From Alphaproteobacteria bacterium (GTDB lineage Bacteria > Pseudomonadota > Alphaproteobacteria > Rhizobiales > CAJQND01): a stretch of 42,801 nucleotides of DNA. How positions within the stretch are numbered: position 1 is the stretch's first letter; each line of letters starts with the position of its first letter. Positions 8,993 to 17,029 of the stretch are shown one piece after another. The position numbers were made by a program, and so were the translations under genes. The DNA is taken from assembly GCA_024227565.1 (NCBI GenBank), contig JAAEUE010000031.1, positions 1-42,801 on the forward strand. Direction: 5' to 3'. The notes under the pieces are model-generated. The model saw only the letters and a list, made by a program, of their open reading frames with translations. It was not told the DNA's origin and did no database searches.

Positions 8993-9538
8993 TCAGATTT
9001 CTTCTGCCTTGGAGCCTTCTATGCGTTCCCCGGCAGCATTGATGAAGGTGCCATCATCATCGACCTCCGCCAGATTACAGAAGATCTCGATGCGGTGGTT
9101 GTCAGGATCGAGCACATAGAAGCTCTCGTTCTCGCCCCACGAGCCATCGCCGCGCGGGTCCCATGGGCTGTGCACTACAGGGCCGCGGACGATCTCAAGA
9201 CCCATGTCTTTGGCGTGGCCCAGAACACCCAGGAAGTTCTCGCGGTCCGGGCATTCATAGGCGTAGTGATGAAATGCCGGAAACCCTTCTGTATCATCGA
9301 TAGGGTTCTTTGGGCGCGGTTTATAGGTCTTGTTGGGATTATGCATGATCACGAGATCATGGTGGCGTCTGCCCAGGCGCATGAAGGTCAGGTCCACTGG
9401 AATGCCCGCCACTTCGCCGGCCTTGTGCCGCTCGGTCACCTTCATGCCCAGAAATTGCCGGTAGAACTCTATTGAGGTGTCGGTGTCGGAGACCTCCAAG
9501 GCCAAGTGTTGCAGGGTGGACGGGGTAACGGCACTCAT
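8993..9538 (-). CDS. VOC-family protein, probable type I extradiol dioxygenase
   Basis: A 181-residue glyoxalase/bleomycin-resistance/dioxygenase (VOC) protein. It has paired beta-alpha-beta modules beginning with LQHLALEVSDTDTS and ending with DPDNHRIEIFCN. The likely metal ligands are His11 (LQHLAL), a His in FHHYAYECPD near residue 88 and the Glu of HRIEIF, the H-H-E pattern that binds Fe(II) or Mn(II) in extradiol dioxygenases. The length suits a single-domain enzyme; two-domain BphC types are about 300 residues. Its ribosome-binding site GAGGAG lies inside the last codons of yqgF, and the monooxygenase gene follows 8 bases later. The context favours aromatic-ring cleavage after hydroxylation, but related proteins also include isomerases and hydratases. 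Confidence 0.85.
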   Translation of the reverse strand: MSAVTPSTLQHLALEVSDTDTSIEFYRQFLGMKVTERHKAGEVAGIPVDLTFMRLGRRHHDLVIMHNPNKTYKPRPKNPIDDTEGFPAFHHYAYECPDRENFLGVLGHAKDMGLEIVRGPVVHSPWDPRGDGSWGENESFYVLDPDNHRIEIFCNLAEVDDDGTFINAAGERIEGSKAEEI

Positions 9539-9541
9539 TTT

Positions 9542-10018
9542 TCAGCTCCTCAAATTTTGCATTCGGTCCAGCGCGCCCTGGAGAATGTAGGCTGCCGCCA
9601 TTTTATCAACCACTTCGGCGCGTTTGGCACGCGATGAATCCGCCTCCAGCAAGGTCCGCGTCACCGCCGAGGTGGACAATCTCTCATCCCAATAGGCGAT
9701 GGGAATATCGGTCTTGCCGCGAAGATTTCGGGCAAAGGCCCGGGTGGATTGGGCGCGCGGACCCTCGCTGCCGTCCATGTTGATCGGCAGGCCCAGCACA
9801 AAGCCGCCCACGCCCTCTGATGCGGCTATTGCCAGCAGGTGTTCGGCATCTTGGGTGAACTTCACCCGCTTCCAGGTCTCCCACGGGGTTGCGATGGAGC
9901 GCATGACATCAGACACCGCAATTCCGATGGTCTTTCTGCCAAGATCAAGGCCCACAAGGCGCCGGCCGGTGGTCAGGCTTGCTGCGAGTTCTTCGATGGT
10001 GATGTCAGGCGCATTCAT
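9542..10018 (-). CDS. yqgF: Putative pre-16S rRNA nuclease / Holliday-junction resolvase-like YqgF (RuvX)
   Basis: A 158-residue RNase H-fold protein. Conserved acidic residues are visible: Asp25 in [14 protein letters not shown], Glu in YWDERLST and Asp in [11 protein letters not shown], which together would bind two metal ions. In E. coli YqgF processes the 5' end of pre-16S rRNA and is essential in many bacteria; an earlier name is Holliday-junction resolvase RuvX. It is the first gene of a leftward operon with the VOC protein (3-base gap) and the monooxygenase. The upstream region shared with the UPF0173 gene carries a 107-bp repeat. No strong ribosome-binding site precedes the ATG, so the start is supported mainly by family length. 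Pairing yqgF with UPF0173 and gatC is the usual rhizobial order. Confidence 0.94.
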   Translation of the reverse strand: MNAPDITIEELAASLTTGRRLVGLDLGRKTIGIAVSDVMRSIATPWETWKRVKFTQDAEHLLAIAASEGVGGFVLGLPINMDGSEGPRAQSTRAFARNLRGKTDIPIAYWDERLSTSAVTRTLLEADSSRAKRAEVVDKMAAAYILQGALDRMQNLRS

Positions 10019-10089
10019 GACGGTTGTTTAAGCGAGGACGCGAGCAAAGCAAACCGTTGATTATCATCTCAAAGCCCTTCATCTTGGGT

Positions 10090-10196
10090 CTAGAGCTTAT
10101 TCCGCTCAGACTGAGCGGAAGATGCCCCAGATTTTCGTTACGGGCGAGCAACTTATCCCCGCTCAGCCGTAACCGTCTGATCGGAGGTTGCTCTAG
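10090..10196. repeat. 107-bp palindromic dispersed element, copy 1
   Basis: One of two copies of the same 107-bp element; the other is at 16909-17015. Aligned by hand, 94 of 107 positions agree and a central block (about 10110-10166) is identical. The ends are inverted repeats, CTAGAGC and GCTCTAG, supported inside by TCCGCTCAGA against TCTGATCGGA. A second hairpin, TTCCGCTCAG-A-CTGAGCGGAA, is a perfect 10-bp stem, and GTTACGG pairs with CCGTAAC across the middle. No protein is encoded in the sense of a transposase, so it resembles a REP/MITE-type or rickettsial-palindromic-type element moved in trans. It occupies half of the divergent yqgF/UPF0173 promoter region and ends just before the UPF0173 ribosome-binding site. 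Confidence 0.9.
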
Positions 10197-10219
10197 AAGA
10201 AAAATAAGGAGTGTCAAAC

Positions 10220-10918
10220 ATGAAGATTACTTGGCTTGGCCATGCGGCCTATAGGGTGGAGATTGACGGCGCGGTCATTCTGATTGACCCCTTCATCTCC
10301 GGCAGCCCGGTTTATGAAGGCACTCTTGAAGAGGCATCCGCCGGCTGCACCCATGTTGTGTTGAGCCACGGCCACGATGACCACGTGGGCGATACGGCCG
10401 ACATCTGCAAAAGCACCGGGGCCATGCTGGTGGCCAATTTTGAGCTGTGCATGTGGCTCCAGGGCAAGGGCGTGGAAAACATCAATCCGGGCAACCACGG
10501 CGGCACCCTGGATTGCGGTCCGTTCCGGGTAACCCTCACGGATGCCAACCACTCCTCCTCCACCTTGGATGGCAACACGCCCATCTATCTGGGCAACCCA
10601 AACGGCCTGGTTTTCGAAGGCGGCGGCATGCCGACACTTTATCACATGGGCGACACCAACATGTTTTCCGATATGGCGCTGATTGAGGAGTTCCATCAGC
10701 CCGAGGTGGGCATCGTGCCCATCGGCGACCGCTTCACCATGGGTGCCCGCCAGGCTGCCATTTCGTGCAAGCGCTACTTCAACTTCAAAACCATTCTGCC
10801 GTGTCACTTCGGAACGTTCCCCATCATCGACCCTGACGCCAGCAAGTTTCTGGCGGAAATGGGCGATGACGCGGGCAATGTGAAAGTGCTGGACGTGGGG
10901 GGAAGCACTGAGGTGTAG
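10220..10918 (+). CDS. UPF0173 metal-dependent hydrolase (metallo-beta-lactamase fold)
   Basis: A 232-residue protein beginning MKITWLGHA, the characteristic opening of UPF0173. The metallo-beta-lactamase motif HxHxDH is present as His50, His52, Asp54 and His55 in LSHGHDDHVG, with further metal ligands in YHMGDTN and LPCHFGTFP. These residues build a dinuclear zinc-type hydrolase site; the natural substrate of the family is unknown. The start at 10220 has an ideal AAGGAG at 10206-10211 with an 8-base spacer, which is better than an in-frame GTG nine bases upstream. It is divergent from yqgF, and in related genomes it commonly precedes gatC, as here, though two reverse small genes intervene. 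Confidence 0.94.
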   Translation: MKITWLGHAAYRVEIDGAVILIDPFISGSPVYEGTLEEASAGCTHVVLSHGHDDHVGDTADICKSTGAMLVANFELCMWLQGKGVENINPGNHGGTLDCGPFRVTLTDANHSSSTLDGNTPIYLGNPNGLVFEGGGMPTLYHMGDTNMFSDMALIEEFHQPEVGIVPIGDRFTMGARQAAISCKRYFNFKTILPCHFGTFPIIDPDASKFLAEMGDDAGNVKVLDVGGSTEV

Positions 10919-10935
10919 GCGCGCGCCATAGGGGC

Positions 10936-10964
10936 AAAAAAATAAGCGGCCCCGAAGGACCGCT
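10936..10964 (-). terminator. Rho-independent terminator for leftward transcription
   Basis: On the minus strand the sequence AGCGGTCC-TTCG-GGGCCGCT forms an 8-bp stem with one mismatch and a stable UUCG tetraloop, followed at once by TATTTTTTT. This is a textbook intrinsic terminator. It lies about 165 bases beyond the stop of the small secreted-protein gene at 11129, so that transcript would have a long 3' untranslated region. On the plus strand there is no U-run, so it does not end the UPF0173 transcript well. Confidence 0.75.
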
Positions 10965-11128
10965 CGTCTCATACTTGAACTACTTACCTGAGCCAGTTTG
11001 GTGGGAGGAGCCGTCTGGCTTTGTTCTTGGAGAGGCCGTCTGCCTGCTTTTTTACAGGTCTTGTTTCGGCCTCCCTTAGTGGGGAGCTTTGAACGCTCCT
11101 TCTTATTGGTTCAAATTGGGCCTGGGGC

Positions 11129-11389
11129 TTAGTGATAGACCCGCACGCGCTTGCAGTGGCGCTTGTAGACCGGCTTGAAGAAGTAGCCGTAGGTGTAGGG
11201 ATCGTAGACCTTGCGGTGGCCAACCTTCACCCGGTGACACTTGCGGATGTAGCGGTAAGACGGCTGGTAAGCCTTTTCGTAGCCGTGGCTGTAATAGCCG
11301 CCATGGCCATAAGAGCCGGCTTGAGCGGTGGTTGCTGCGCCTGCGATGGTGGCGACGGCTGCGATTGCGAAAAGTGCTTTGCGGATCAT
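11129..11389 (-). CDS. Small secreted cationic Tyr/His-rich protein
   Basis: An 86-residue protein with a clear Sec signal peptide: MIRK, a hydrophobic Ala-rich core to about residue 20, and a probable cleavage after AQA. The mature part of about 60 residues is rich in Tyr, Gly, His, Lys and Arg, with two Cys residues in KCHRVKVGH and RHCKRVRVY that could form a disulfide. I do not recognise a named family; small basic Gly/Tyr-rich exported proteins of this kind are common in Rhizobiales. The ATG has GAGGA about 12 bases upstream. The gene stands alone on the minus strand, with its own intrinsic terminator downstream at 10936-10964. Confidence 0.75.
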   Translation of the reverse strand: MIRKALFAIAAVATIAGAATTAQAGSYGHGGYYSHGYEKAYQPSYRYIRKCHRVKVGHRKVYDPYTYGYFFKPVYKRHCKRVRVYH

Positions 11390-11610
11390 TGTTTCGGTTC
11401 CTCATATGTAGGGCCTAAACCCTGTTTCACCCGATCTGCATCGTGCAGATGTCGTTGCGTTGTTGAGACCCTTTTTAAGGAACCGATTGCCCCCTGGCAG
11501 TGACGTGCGTCACAGGGGCCAAAAAAGCTGAAAATAATTCTTTCCAGAAGAACACGCCACGCAAGCGAGCGCATCTCGTCCGGTTCAATCAGTGTTGTCG
11601 AGGTTGGCGC

Positions 11611-11832
11611 TCACATGAGTTTTTTGAATTCGGCCATGGCATCGATAACATCGTCCACGTCTTCTTTATGCAGCAGGTGATATTGAACGTTGCCGGTATA
11701 GGAAAAGCGCAAATACATGTAACGTTTGGAATTTCGCTCTTTTAGTATGACTTTGAGGGTGCCGTTCCGTATGGATACGAACTTTTCGCTGATTTTCGTT
11801 CCACCGAAAAAATCAAAGATGCTTTCGAACAT
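11611..11832 (-). CDS. Conserved-looking hypothetical small protein (73 aa)
   Basis: A 73-residue protein of unknown function. It is soluble, of mixed charge, with predicted strands (KFVSIRNGTLKVILKE, KRYMYLRFSYTGNVQYHLL) followed by an acidic helix (KEDVDDVIDAMAEFKKLM), which suggests one small alpha/beta domain. Support for a real gene comes from the strong ribosome-binding site GGAGGAG immediately upstream of the ATG and from its place as a divergent partner of gatC, with a 166-base shared upstream region. No motif allows a function to be assigned. Confidence 0.65.
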   Translation of the reverse strand: MFESIFDFFGGTKISEKFVSIRNGTLKVILKERNSKRYMYLRFSYTGNVQYHLLHKEDVDDVIDAMAEFKKLM

Positions 11833-11998
11833 GTGCTCCTCCGGTCATTCCTGCAAACTCGCCGATGCTACGGTGCTGCCTGAGAGGTTCGCAAGGCCCA
11901 TTGTTGCCGTTGCAGCGCGGCGATGGCGGTGGTATCAGATCGCGTGAAATCGGTATCGCGGACAACCCCCGCGACTTCCCATCATTGGAGTTGGAAAT

Positions 11999-12286
11999 AT
12001 GGCCGTAGATGAGGCTACCGTCAGGCGTATCGCCAGGCTCGCGCGCATATCTGTGTCAGATGACGAAGCCAAGGCTTTGCAAGGCGAGCTCTCAACGATC
12101 CTCGATTGGGTGGAACAGCTCAATGAGGTTGATGTTGAGGGGGTTGAACCCATGACGTCAGTCGTTGAAGTGAGCATGAAGATGCGCGACGATGTGGTGG
12201 CCGACGGGGAATGCCCTGACGAAGTCACAGCCAATGCGCCAGCCAAGGAAGATCACTTCTTTATGGTGCCGAAGGTGGTTGAGTAA
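11999..12286 (+). CDS. gatC: Asp-tRNA(Asn)/Glu-tRNA(Gln) amidotransferase subunit C
   Basis: A 95-residue protein with the typical GatC opening, [17 protein letters not shown], followed by the helical segment [21 protein letters not shown] and the extended C-terminal tail that wraps around GatA. GatCAB converts Glu-tRNA(Gln), and in many bacteria Asp-tRNA(Asn), to the amidated form, replacing a missing GlnRS or AsnRS. GatC holds the GatA-GatB complex together. gatA follows after a 4-base gap and gatB after that, so this is the head of a three-gene operon. The start has GTTGGAA upstream and the length equals the family standard. Confidence 0.96.
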   Translation: MAVDEATVRRIARLARISVSDDEAKALQGELSTILDWVEQLNEVDVEGVEPMTSVVEVSMKMRDDVVADGECPDEVTANAPAKEDHFFMVPKVVE

Positions 12287-12290
12287 GCCC

Positions 12291-13766
12291 ATGAGCGATT
12301 TAACGGAACTGAACCTGGCTGAGGCGCGGGACGGACTTAAGACCAAGGCCTTCTCCGCGCGCGAAATCACCGACGCTTATCTGAGCGCGATCGATGCGTC
12401 CAACCCGGCGCTGAACGCCTATATCAGCGTCACCCACGACCAGGCGCGGGCAATGGCCGATGCGTCCGATGAGAAGCTGGCCAAAGGCGAGGGCGGAACC
12501 CTTGAGGGCATCCCTCTGGGGATCAAGGACCTGTTTGCCACAAAAGGCGTTCACACCCAGGCCTGCAGTCACATCCTTGATGGCTTTCAGCCCCCTTACG
12601 AATCCACCGTCACCAGCAACCTGTGGCGAGACGGGGCGGTGATGCTGGGCAAGCTGAACATGGATGAGTTTGCCATGGGCTCGTCCAACGAGACCTCTTA
12701 CTACGGCAACGTGGTCAACCCCTGGCGCCGTTCGGGGGGCGACAATGCGGCGCTCGTGCCGGGCGGCTCGTCCGGTGGTTCGGCCACGGCCACATCGGCG
12801 CATTTGTGTGTGGCGGCCACGGGCACCGACACAGGCGGCTCAATCCGCCAGCCTGCCGCGTTCACCGGGCTCGTCGGCATCAAGCCAACCTATGGGCGCT
12901 GTTCGCGCTGGGGCATTGTGGCCTTTGCCTCATCGCTGGATCAGGCCGGCCCGCTTAGCCGCACCGTGCGCGACAGCGCCATCATGCTGGGCTCCATGGC
13001 GAGCCACGACCCCAAAGACACCACAAGCGTTGATCTGCCGGTTCCCGACTATGAAGCTGCCGTGGGCCGCGATGTGCGCGGGCTGAAAGTCGGCATTCCG
13101 AAGGAATACCGGCTGGACGGCATGCCTGGCGAGATCGAAACGCTTTGGCAGCAAGGTGTGGAGTGGTTGAAGCAGGCCGGTGCCGAGATTGTCGAAGTGT
13201 CGCTGCCCTACACCAAGTATGCCCTGCCGTCCTATTACATCGTGGCGCCGGCGGAGGCCTCTTCAAACCTCGCCCGTTATGACGGCGTGCGCTATGGACT
13301 GAGGGTTCCTGATGACGACGTCATCACCATGTATGAGAAGACCCGTTCTGAAGGCTTTGGCCCGGAGGTGAAGCGCCGGGTGATGATCGGCACCTATGTT
13401 CTGTCGGCCGGCTATTATGATGCCTACTATTTGAAGGCCCAGAAGATACGCACGCTCATCAAGCGCGATTTTGAGAAGGCCTTCGCCGATGTTGACGTGC
13501 TTTTGACCCCAACCTCTCCGAACGCAGCGTTTGCACCAGGCGAGATCACCGACCCGGTGACCATGTATCTGAACGACATCTTCACGGTGACGGTGAACAT
13601 GGCCGGCTTGCCGGGCATTTCGGTGCCTGCCGGATTGGACGGCCGCGGCTTGCCGCTTGGTCTTCAGCTCATCGGCAAGGCGTTTGATGAGGAAACCTTG
13701 TTCCGCACGGCAGGGGTTTTGGAAGAATCTGCCGGTTTCACAGCCCGGCCTGAGAAGTGGTGGTAG
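12291..13766 (+). CDS. gatA: Asp-tRNA(Asn)/Glu-tRNA(Gln) amidotransferase subunit A
   Basis: A 491-residue amidase-signature enzyme that hydrolyses glutamine and delivers ammonia to GatB. The Ser-cisSer-Lys triad is visible: Lys79 in PLGIKDLF, cis-Ser160 in PGGSSGGS and nucleophile Ser184 in [10 protein letters not shown], with the standard 24-residue spacing between the two serines. The ATG at 12291 sits 4 bases after the gatC stop; longer in-frame starts fall inside gatC and are rejected. The full length matches the family. Note that a second, paralogous amidase-signature domain occurs in the ABC-transporter operon of this window, but its sequence is clearly of a different subgroup. Confidence 0.97.
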   Translation: MSDLTELNLAEARDGLKTKAFSAREITDAYLSAIDASNPALNAYISVTHDQARAMADASDEKLAKGEGGTLEGIPLGIKDLFATKGVHTQACSHILDGFQPPYESTVTSNLWRDGAVMLGKLNMDEFAMGSSNETSYYGNVVNPWRRSGGDNAALVPGGSSGGSATATSAHLCVAATGTDTGGSIRQPAAFTGLVGIKPTYGRCSRWGIVAFASSLDQAGPLSRTVRDSAIMLGSMASHDPKDTTSVDLPVPDYEAAVGRDVRGLKVGIPKEYRLDGMPGEIETLWQQGVEWLKQAGAEIVEVSLPYTKYALPSYYIVAPAEASSNLARYDGVRYGLRVPDDDVITMYEKTRSEGFGPEVKRRVMIGTYVLSAGYYDAYYLKAQKIRTLIKRDFEKAFADVDVLLTPTSPNAAFAPGEITDPVTMYLNDIFTVTVNMAGLPGISVPAGLDGRGLPLGLQLIGKAFDEETLFRTAGVLEESAGFTARPEKWW

Positions 13767-13777
13767 GGAGCAGACAC

Positions 13778-15256
13778 ATGCTAGTTGATTCACGAACCCC
13801 CAACCCCAAATCCTTCATCTCCGGCGCCAATGGCGACTGGGAGCTGGTTATCGGCCTGGAGGTGCATGCCCAGATCACCTCAAAGTCGAAACTGTTTTCG
13901 GCCTCCTCAACCAGCTTCGGCGGCGAGCCCAACGACCATGTGTCCCTGGTGGATGCGGCCATGCCGGGCATGCTGCCGGTGATCAACAAATATTGTGTGG
14001 AACAGGCGGTGCGCACCGGATTGGGCCTGAAGGCCAAGATCAACAAGCGCTCGGTGTTCGACCGGAAAAACTATTTCTATCCTGACTTGCCCCAGGGCTA
14101 TCAGATTTCCCAGTTCAAGGATCCCATCGTGGGCGAGGGCACGGTGCACCTGGATATGCCTGAGGACGGTGCAGTGGAAGTGGGTATTGAACGGCTTCAC
14201 ATGGAGCAGGACGCAGGCAAATCGATCCACGATCTGGTTCCGGGTAAAAGTGTGGTTGATCTCAACCGTTCCGGTGTCGCGCTGATGGAGATTGTCTCCA
14301 AACCTGATATCCGCAGCGCAGATGAAGCCAAGGCGTATGTGACCAAGCTGCGCTCGATCCTGCGCTATCTGGGCACCTGCGACGGCAACATGGAAGAAGG
14401 CAGCCTGAGGGCCGACGTAAACGTTTCGGTACGCAAGCCTGGCGGTGAGTTCGGAACGCGCTGCGAGATCAAGAACGTCAACTCGATCCGCTTTATCGGT
14501 CAGGCCATAGAATATGAGGCGCGCCGACAGATCGACATTCTGGAAGACGGCGGCCAAATTGATCAGGAAACCAGGCTGTTTGATCCAAAGTCCGGGGTCA
14601 CCCGCTCTATGCGCTCCAAGGAAGAAGCGCATGACTATCGCTATTTCCCTGATCCTGATCTGCTGCCGCTGGAGTTTGACCAGGATTTTGTCGATGAAAT
14701 CGCCGCCAGCTTGCCTGAGCTCCCGGACGAGAAGAAGGCAAGGCTGATCGAGCAGTACGGCCTGTCCGCCTATGATGCTGATCTGTTGGTGGATGATCCC
14801 GACACAGCCGCCTATTTTGAAGCAGTGGCCCAGGGGCGCGATCCCAAGCACGCGGTCAACTGGGTGATGGGCGATCTGGCGGCCCATGCCAAATCGGTTG
14901 GAAAGCCGGTTCACCAGGCAGGCGCTTCTGCTGAGCAGTTGGGCAGCCTGATCGATCTCATTTCAGACAACACCATTTCAGGCAAGATTGCCAAGGACGT
15001 GTTGGACATCGTGATTGCCGAAGGGGGCAACCCGGCAAAGATCGTGGACACCAAGGGCTTAAAACAGGTCACCGATACAGGCGCCATTGAGGCTGTGGTT
15101 GATGAGGTGATCGCGGAAAACCCAGGCAAGGTGGAAGAAGTCAAAGAGAAGCCGAAAATGGTTGGCTGGTTTGTCGGCCAGGTGATGCAAAAATCGGGCG
15201 GTAAGGCGAACCCCCAGACTGTGAATGCAATTTTGGCGAAGAAGCTCGGGCTCTAG
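13778..15256 (+). CDS. gatB: Asp-tRNA(Asn)/Glu-tRNA(Gln) amidotransferase subunit B
   Basis: A 492-residue protein with the GatB kinase-like domain that phosphorylates the glutamyl or aspartyl end of the mischarged tRNA and then amidates it with ammonia from GatA. Family signatures include [13 protein letters not shown] near residue 20, [16 protein letters not shown] around 96, and [14 protein letters not shown] around 140. The C-terminal YqeY-like tail, which recognises the tRNA elbow, ends with [11 protein letters not shown]. The start at 13778 follows an AGGGAG ribosome-binding site, 11 bases after the gatA stop, giving a compact gatCAB operon. Confidence 0.97.
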   Translation: MLVDSRTPNPKSFISGANGDWELVIGLEVHAQITSKSKLFSASSTSFGGEPNDHVSLVDAAMPGMLPVINKYCVEQAVRTGLGLKAKINKRSVFDRKNYFYPDLPQGYQISQFKDPIVGEGTVHLDMPEDGAVEVGIERLHMEQDAGKSIHDLVPGKSVVDLNRSGVALMEIVSKPDIRSADEAKAYVTKLRSILRYLGTCDGNMEEGSLRADVNVSVRKPGGEFGTRCEIKNVNSIRFIGQAIEYEARRQIDILEDGGQIDQETRLFDPKSGVTRSMRSKEEAHDYRYFPDPDLLPLEFDQDFVDEIAASLPELPDEKKARLIEQYGLSAYDADLLVDDPDTAAYFEAVAQGRDPKHAVNWVMGDLAAHAKSVGKPVHQAGASAEQLGSLIDLISDNTISGKIAKDVLDIVIAEGGNPAKIVDTKGLKQVTDTGAIEAVVDEVIAENPGKVEEVKEKPKMVGWFVGQVMQKSGGKANPQTVNAILAKKLGL

Positions 15257-15282
15257 CAGCAGCGCGGGCAGGGTCAGGACAC

Positions 15283-16290
15283 ATGCGAGTGGATGAAACC
15301 GGCAACCGGGAACCGGTGGTAAGCCGCGCCAGGCGACTGGTGTGGTATTCACTGTTGTTCTGCCTGTTTGGCACCACCGGCCTGTTCGTGCTGGTGATCG
15401 CCAGCTATTACGGCCACCTCTGGACCCCGCTCGATGCGTTTTCGCACGTGCGGCTCCATTTGATTGGAGCAACACTGGGACTGGGGATCGCTGGCCTTTC
15501 GCTGATGACGGTCCAAAGGATCCGGATTGCCGTTCTGGTCCTCTGTGTCTTCGCTTTGGGCACCGTGCTTGTGGCCGGCCTTTGGCCGGTGGTGAGCCAA
15601 TCTCGAACAGCCCAGCCGGCTGCGGGGCCCAACGAGACGGCGTTCAAGCTGATCTCGTTTAACAGTTGGACCCACCACAAAGACCCGAAGAGAATTGCCA
15701 ATTTCCTTTTGGGCGAAGACGCCGATGTGGTGGTGCTTGTGGAGTTTCCCGCCGAGTTCAAGAAAGTGTTGGGCCTTTTAAAGACGAAATTCCCCCATCA
15801 ATATGACTGCCACGGACAAGCCTATTGTCATATTGCCATTCTATCGCGCGTGCCGTTTGCCGACACCGGGGCCAAACCAGACTGGAAAGGTCCACCCTTG
15901 GCTTGGGCCCAATTCGGCGAGGAACTTGGAGGACTGATGCTGTTTGGCGTTCATTTCGCCCAACCGTTCACGCCCAACTGGCAATGGTCTCAGATGAGAG
16001 CCTTGGCCTCAGAAACCTTCCGGGCCAAAGGACCGTTTGTGGTGGCGGGTGATTTTAATGCCACCAAGGACTCCTTCCTGATCAATGCATTCCAGGAATT
16101 TTCCGGCAGCTTGCGCATCACATCACTGCCCACCTGGCCCACCTGGTTCTTTGAACTGCCGCAGCTCGGCATAGACCACTTGTTCATCTCAAATGGCGTT
16201 CGGCCCCTGGCAAACCCGTCAGTGGGCTCGAACGCAGGGTCGGACCATTTGCCGATCAAGGCCCACCTCGCCGTAAGGGCCGGTCCGTAA
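15283..16290 (+). CDS. Membrane-anchored endonuclease/exonuclease/phosphatase (EEP) family protein
   Basis: A 335-residue protein. About the first 110 residues contain three hydrophobic helices (WYSLLFCLFGTTGLFVLVIA; LIGATLGLGIAGLSL; IAVLVLCVFALGTVLVAGL), which place the enzyme at the inner membrane. The rest is an EEP domain, probably periplasmic: FKLISFNSWTHH carries the metal-binding Asn, VVVLVEFP the metal-binding Glu, VVAGDFNATKDS the Asp-Asn pair and GSDHLPI the catalytic His. This fold covers nucleases, inositol-phosphatases and sphingomyelinases; the substrate here is unknown. It follows gatB by 26 bases and may be expressed from read-through of that operon. Family assignment is good. 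Confidence 0.87.
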   Translation: MRVDETGNREPVVSRARRLVWYSLLFCLFGTTGLFVLVIASYYGHLWTPLDAFSHVRLHLIGATLGLGIAGLSLMTVQRIRIAVLVLCVFALGTVLVAGLWPVVSQSRTAQPAAGPNETAFKLISFNSWTHHKDPKRIANFLLGEDADVVVLVEFPAEFKKVLGLLKTKFPHQYDCHGQAYCHIAILSRVPFADTGAKPDWKGPPLAWAQFGEELGGLMLFGVHFAQPFTPNWQWSQMRALASETFRAKGPFVVAGDFNATKDSFLINAFQEFSGSLRITSLPTWPTWFFELPQLGIDHLFISNGVRPLANPSVGSNAGSDHLPIKAHLAVRAGP

Positions 16291-16642
16291 GGCCTGAAAT
16301 TACCGGTCTGGCGCGAGGCTTAGCTGTAATTTTCTCAACTATTAAATTTGCCCTTTGGTTGGCGTGGTTAGGAATATATGAATCCCGCCGCACCAAGGCT
16401 TGGTCGAATTTTATGCAAATGCGGCCCATTCCCCCGATTTTGAGAGTCAACAAATCCTTTCCCTAAAGGATTTGGTCAGATTTGCTTCAGCTCCCGTTAA
16501 GTCTGTCGTTTAACGCGTTGTTTTCAGCCCCCGAGCATGATGAGGACATGGCAAGACGGAGCGGCACAAGCAGCTCAGATGCCATGGGGATAAAAGATAG
16601 ATCGCTCAAAAAGAGCGAACAACAAAAGGCAGGGATTTTAAG
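16291..16642. other. Intergenic region with two perfect hairpins upstream of the Sel1 gene
   Basis: No gene is seen in these 352 bases. Two inverted repeats stand out. CAAATCCTTT-ccct-AAAGGATTTG at 16451-16474 is a perfect 10-bp stem with a four-base loop and no U-run on either strand, so it could be an operator or an RNA hairpin but not a standard terminator. TCGCTC-aaaaa-GAGCGA at 16602-16618 lies 25 bases before the start of the next gene, in what would be its 5' leader. The region is AT-richer than the flanking genes and probably contains the Sel1 gene promoter, but I cannot pick convincing -35 and -10 boxes. Confidence 0.45.
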
Positions 16643-16912
16643 ATGGCACGTATGGAAATGATGACAGGGGCTGATGTTGCCGATTCAGGAAATGTAACCT
16701 CAGGAGCGCTTCTGCAACTGGGTATCATGTATTCGCTGGGCCAGGATGTGGACAAAGATCTTGTGGCAGCCCACAAGTGGTTCAATCTGGCAGCGCTGCG
16801 CGGCAACGAATGTGCCAAGCAATACCGCCGCGACATTTCAGGTGAAATGAGCCCGTTTGAAATCGCTGAAGCTCAGCGTGAAGCCCGCGAGTGGCTCTAC
16901 ACTCTGCATTAG
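16643..16912 (+). CDS. Small Sel1-repeat (TPR-like) protein
   Basis: An 89-residue protein with one recognisable Sel1-type repeat: ALLQLGIMYSLGQDVDKDLVAAHKWFNLAALRGN, where the G-x-G-V-x-x-D-x-x-x-A-x-x-W-F-x-x-A pattern of these alpha/alpha repeats is complete. A second helix pair follows (MSPFEIAEAQREAREWL). Sel1 repeats mediate protein-protein contacts, and very similar small stand-alone proteins are widespread in Rhizobiales; their partner is not known to me. The start has AGGGA with a 7-base spacer. Its TAG stop is formed by the first bases of a 107-bp dispersed repeat, so the C terminus may have been changed when that element inserted. Confidence 0.85.
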   Translation: MARMEMMTGADVADSGNVTSGALLQLGIMYSLGQDVDKDLVAAHKWFNLAALRGNECAKQYRRDISGEMSPFEIAEAQREAREWLYTLH

Positions 16913-17015
16913 GGCAACTTCCGCTCAAACTGAGCGGAAGATGCCCCAGATTTTCGTTACGGGCGAGCAACTTATCCCCGCTCAGACGATGCCGTCTGAT
17001 CGGGGGGTGCACTAG
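16909..17015. repeat. 107-bp palindromic dispersed element, copy 2
   Basis: The second copy of the element seen at 10090-10196, in the same orientation and of equal length, with 94 of 107 bases identical by hand count. The TTCCGCTCA-aac-TGAGCGGAA hairpin and the identical core are kept, while the outer ends (TTAGGGC and TGCACTAG) have diverged so that the terminal inverted repeat is weaker than in copy 1. In both copies one minus-strand frame is open and reads PPIRRxRLSGDKLLARNENL, and one plus-strand frame reads LSGRCPRFSLRASNLSPL. Here the first bases supply the stop codon of the Sel1-protein gene. Confidence 0.9.
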
Positions 17016-17029
17016 TTTTAAGTATATGA

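Noticed and set aside
10984..11223. 79-codon minus-strand frame overlapping the small secreted-protein gene
   Set aside because: The first half is a shifted reading of the secreted-protein gene; the second half covers the presumed 3' untranslated region, with no ribosome-binding site of its own.
12192..12290. Possible 5' extension of gatA
   Set aside because: It would overlap most of the gatC end; the ATG at 12291 four bases after gatC fits the family start.
13907..14914. Open frame of 335 codons on the minus strand
   Set aside because: Entirely antisense to gatB, a certain gene; the translation shows only scattered hydrophobic residues and no ribosome-binding site.
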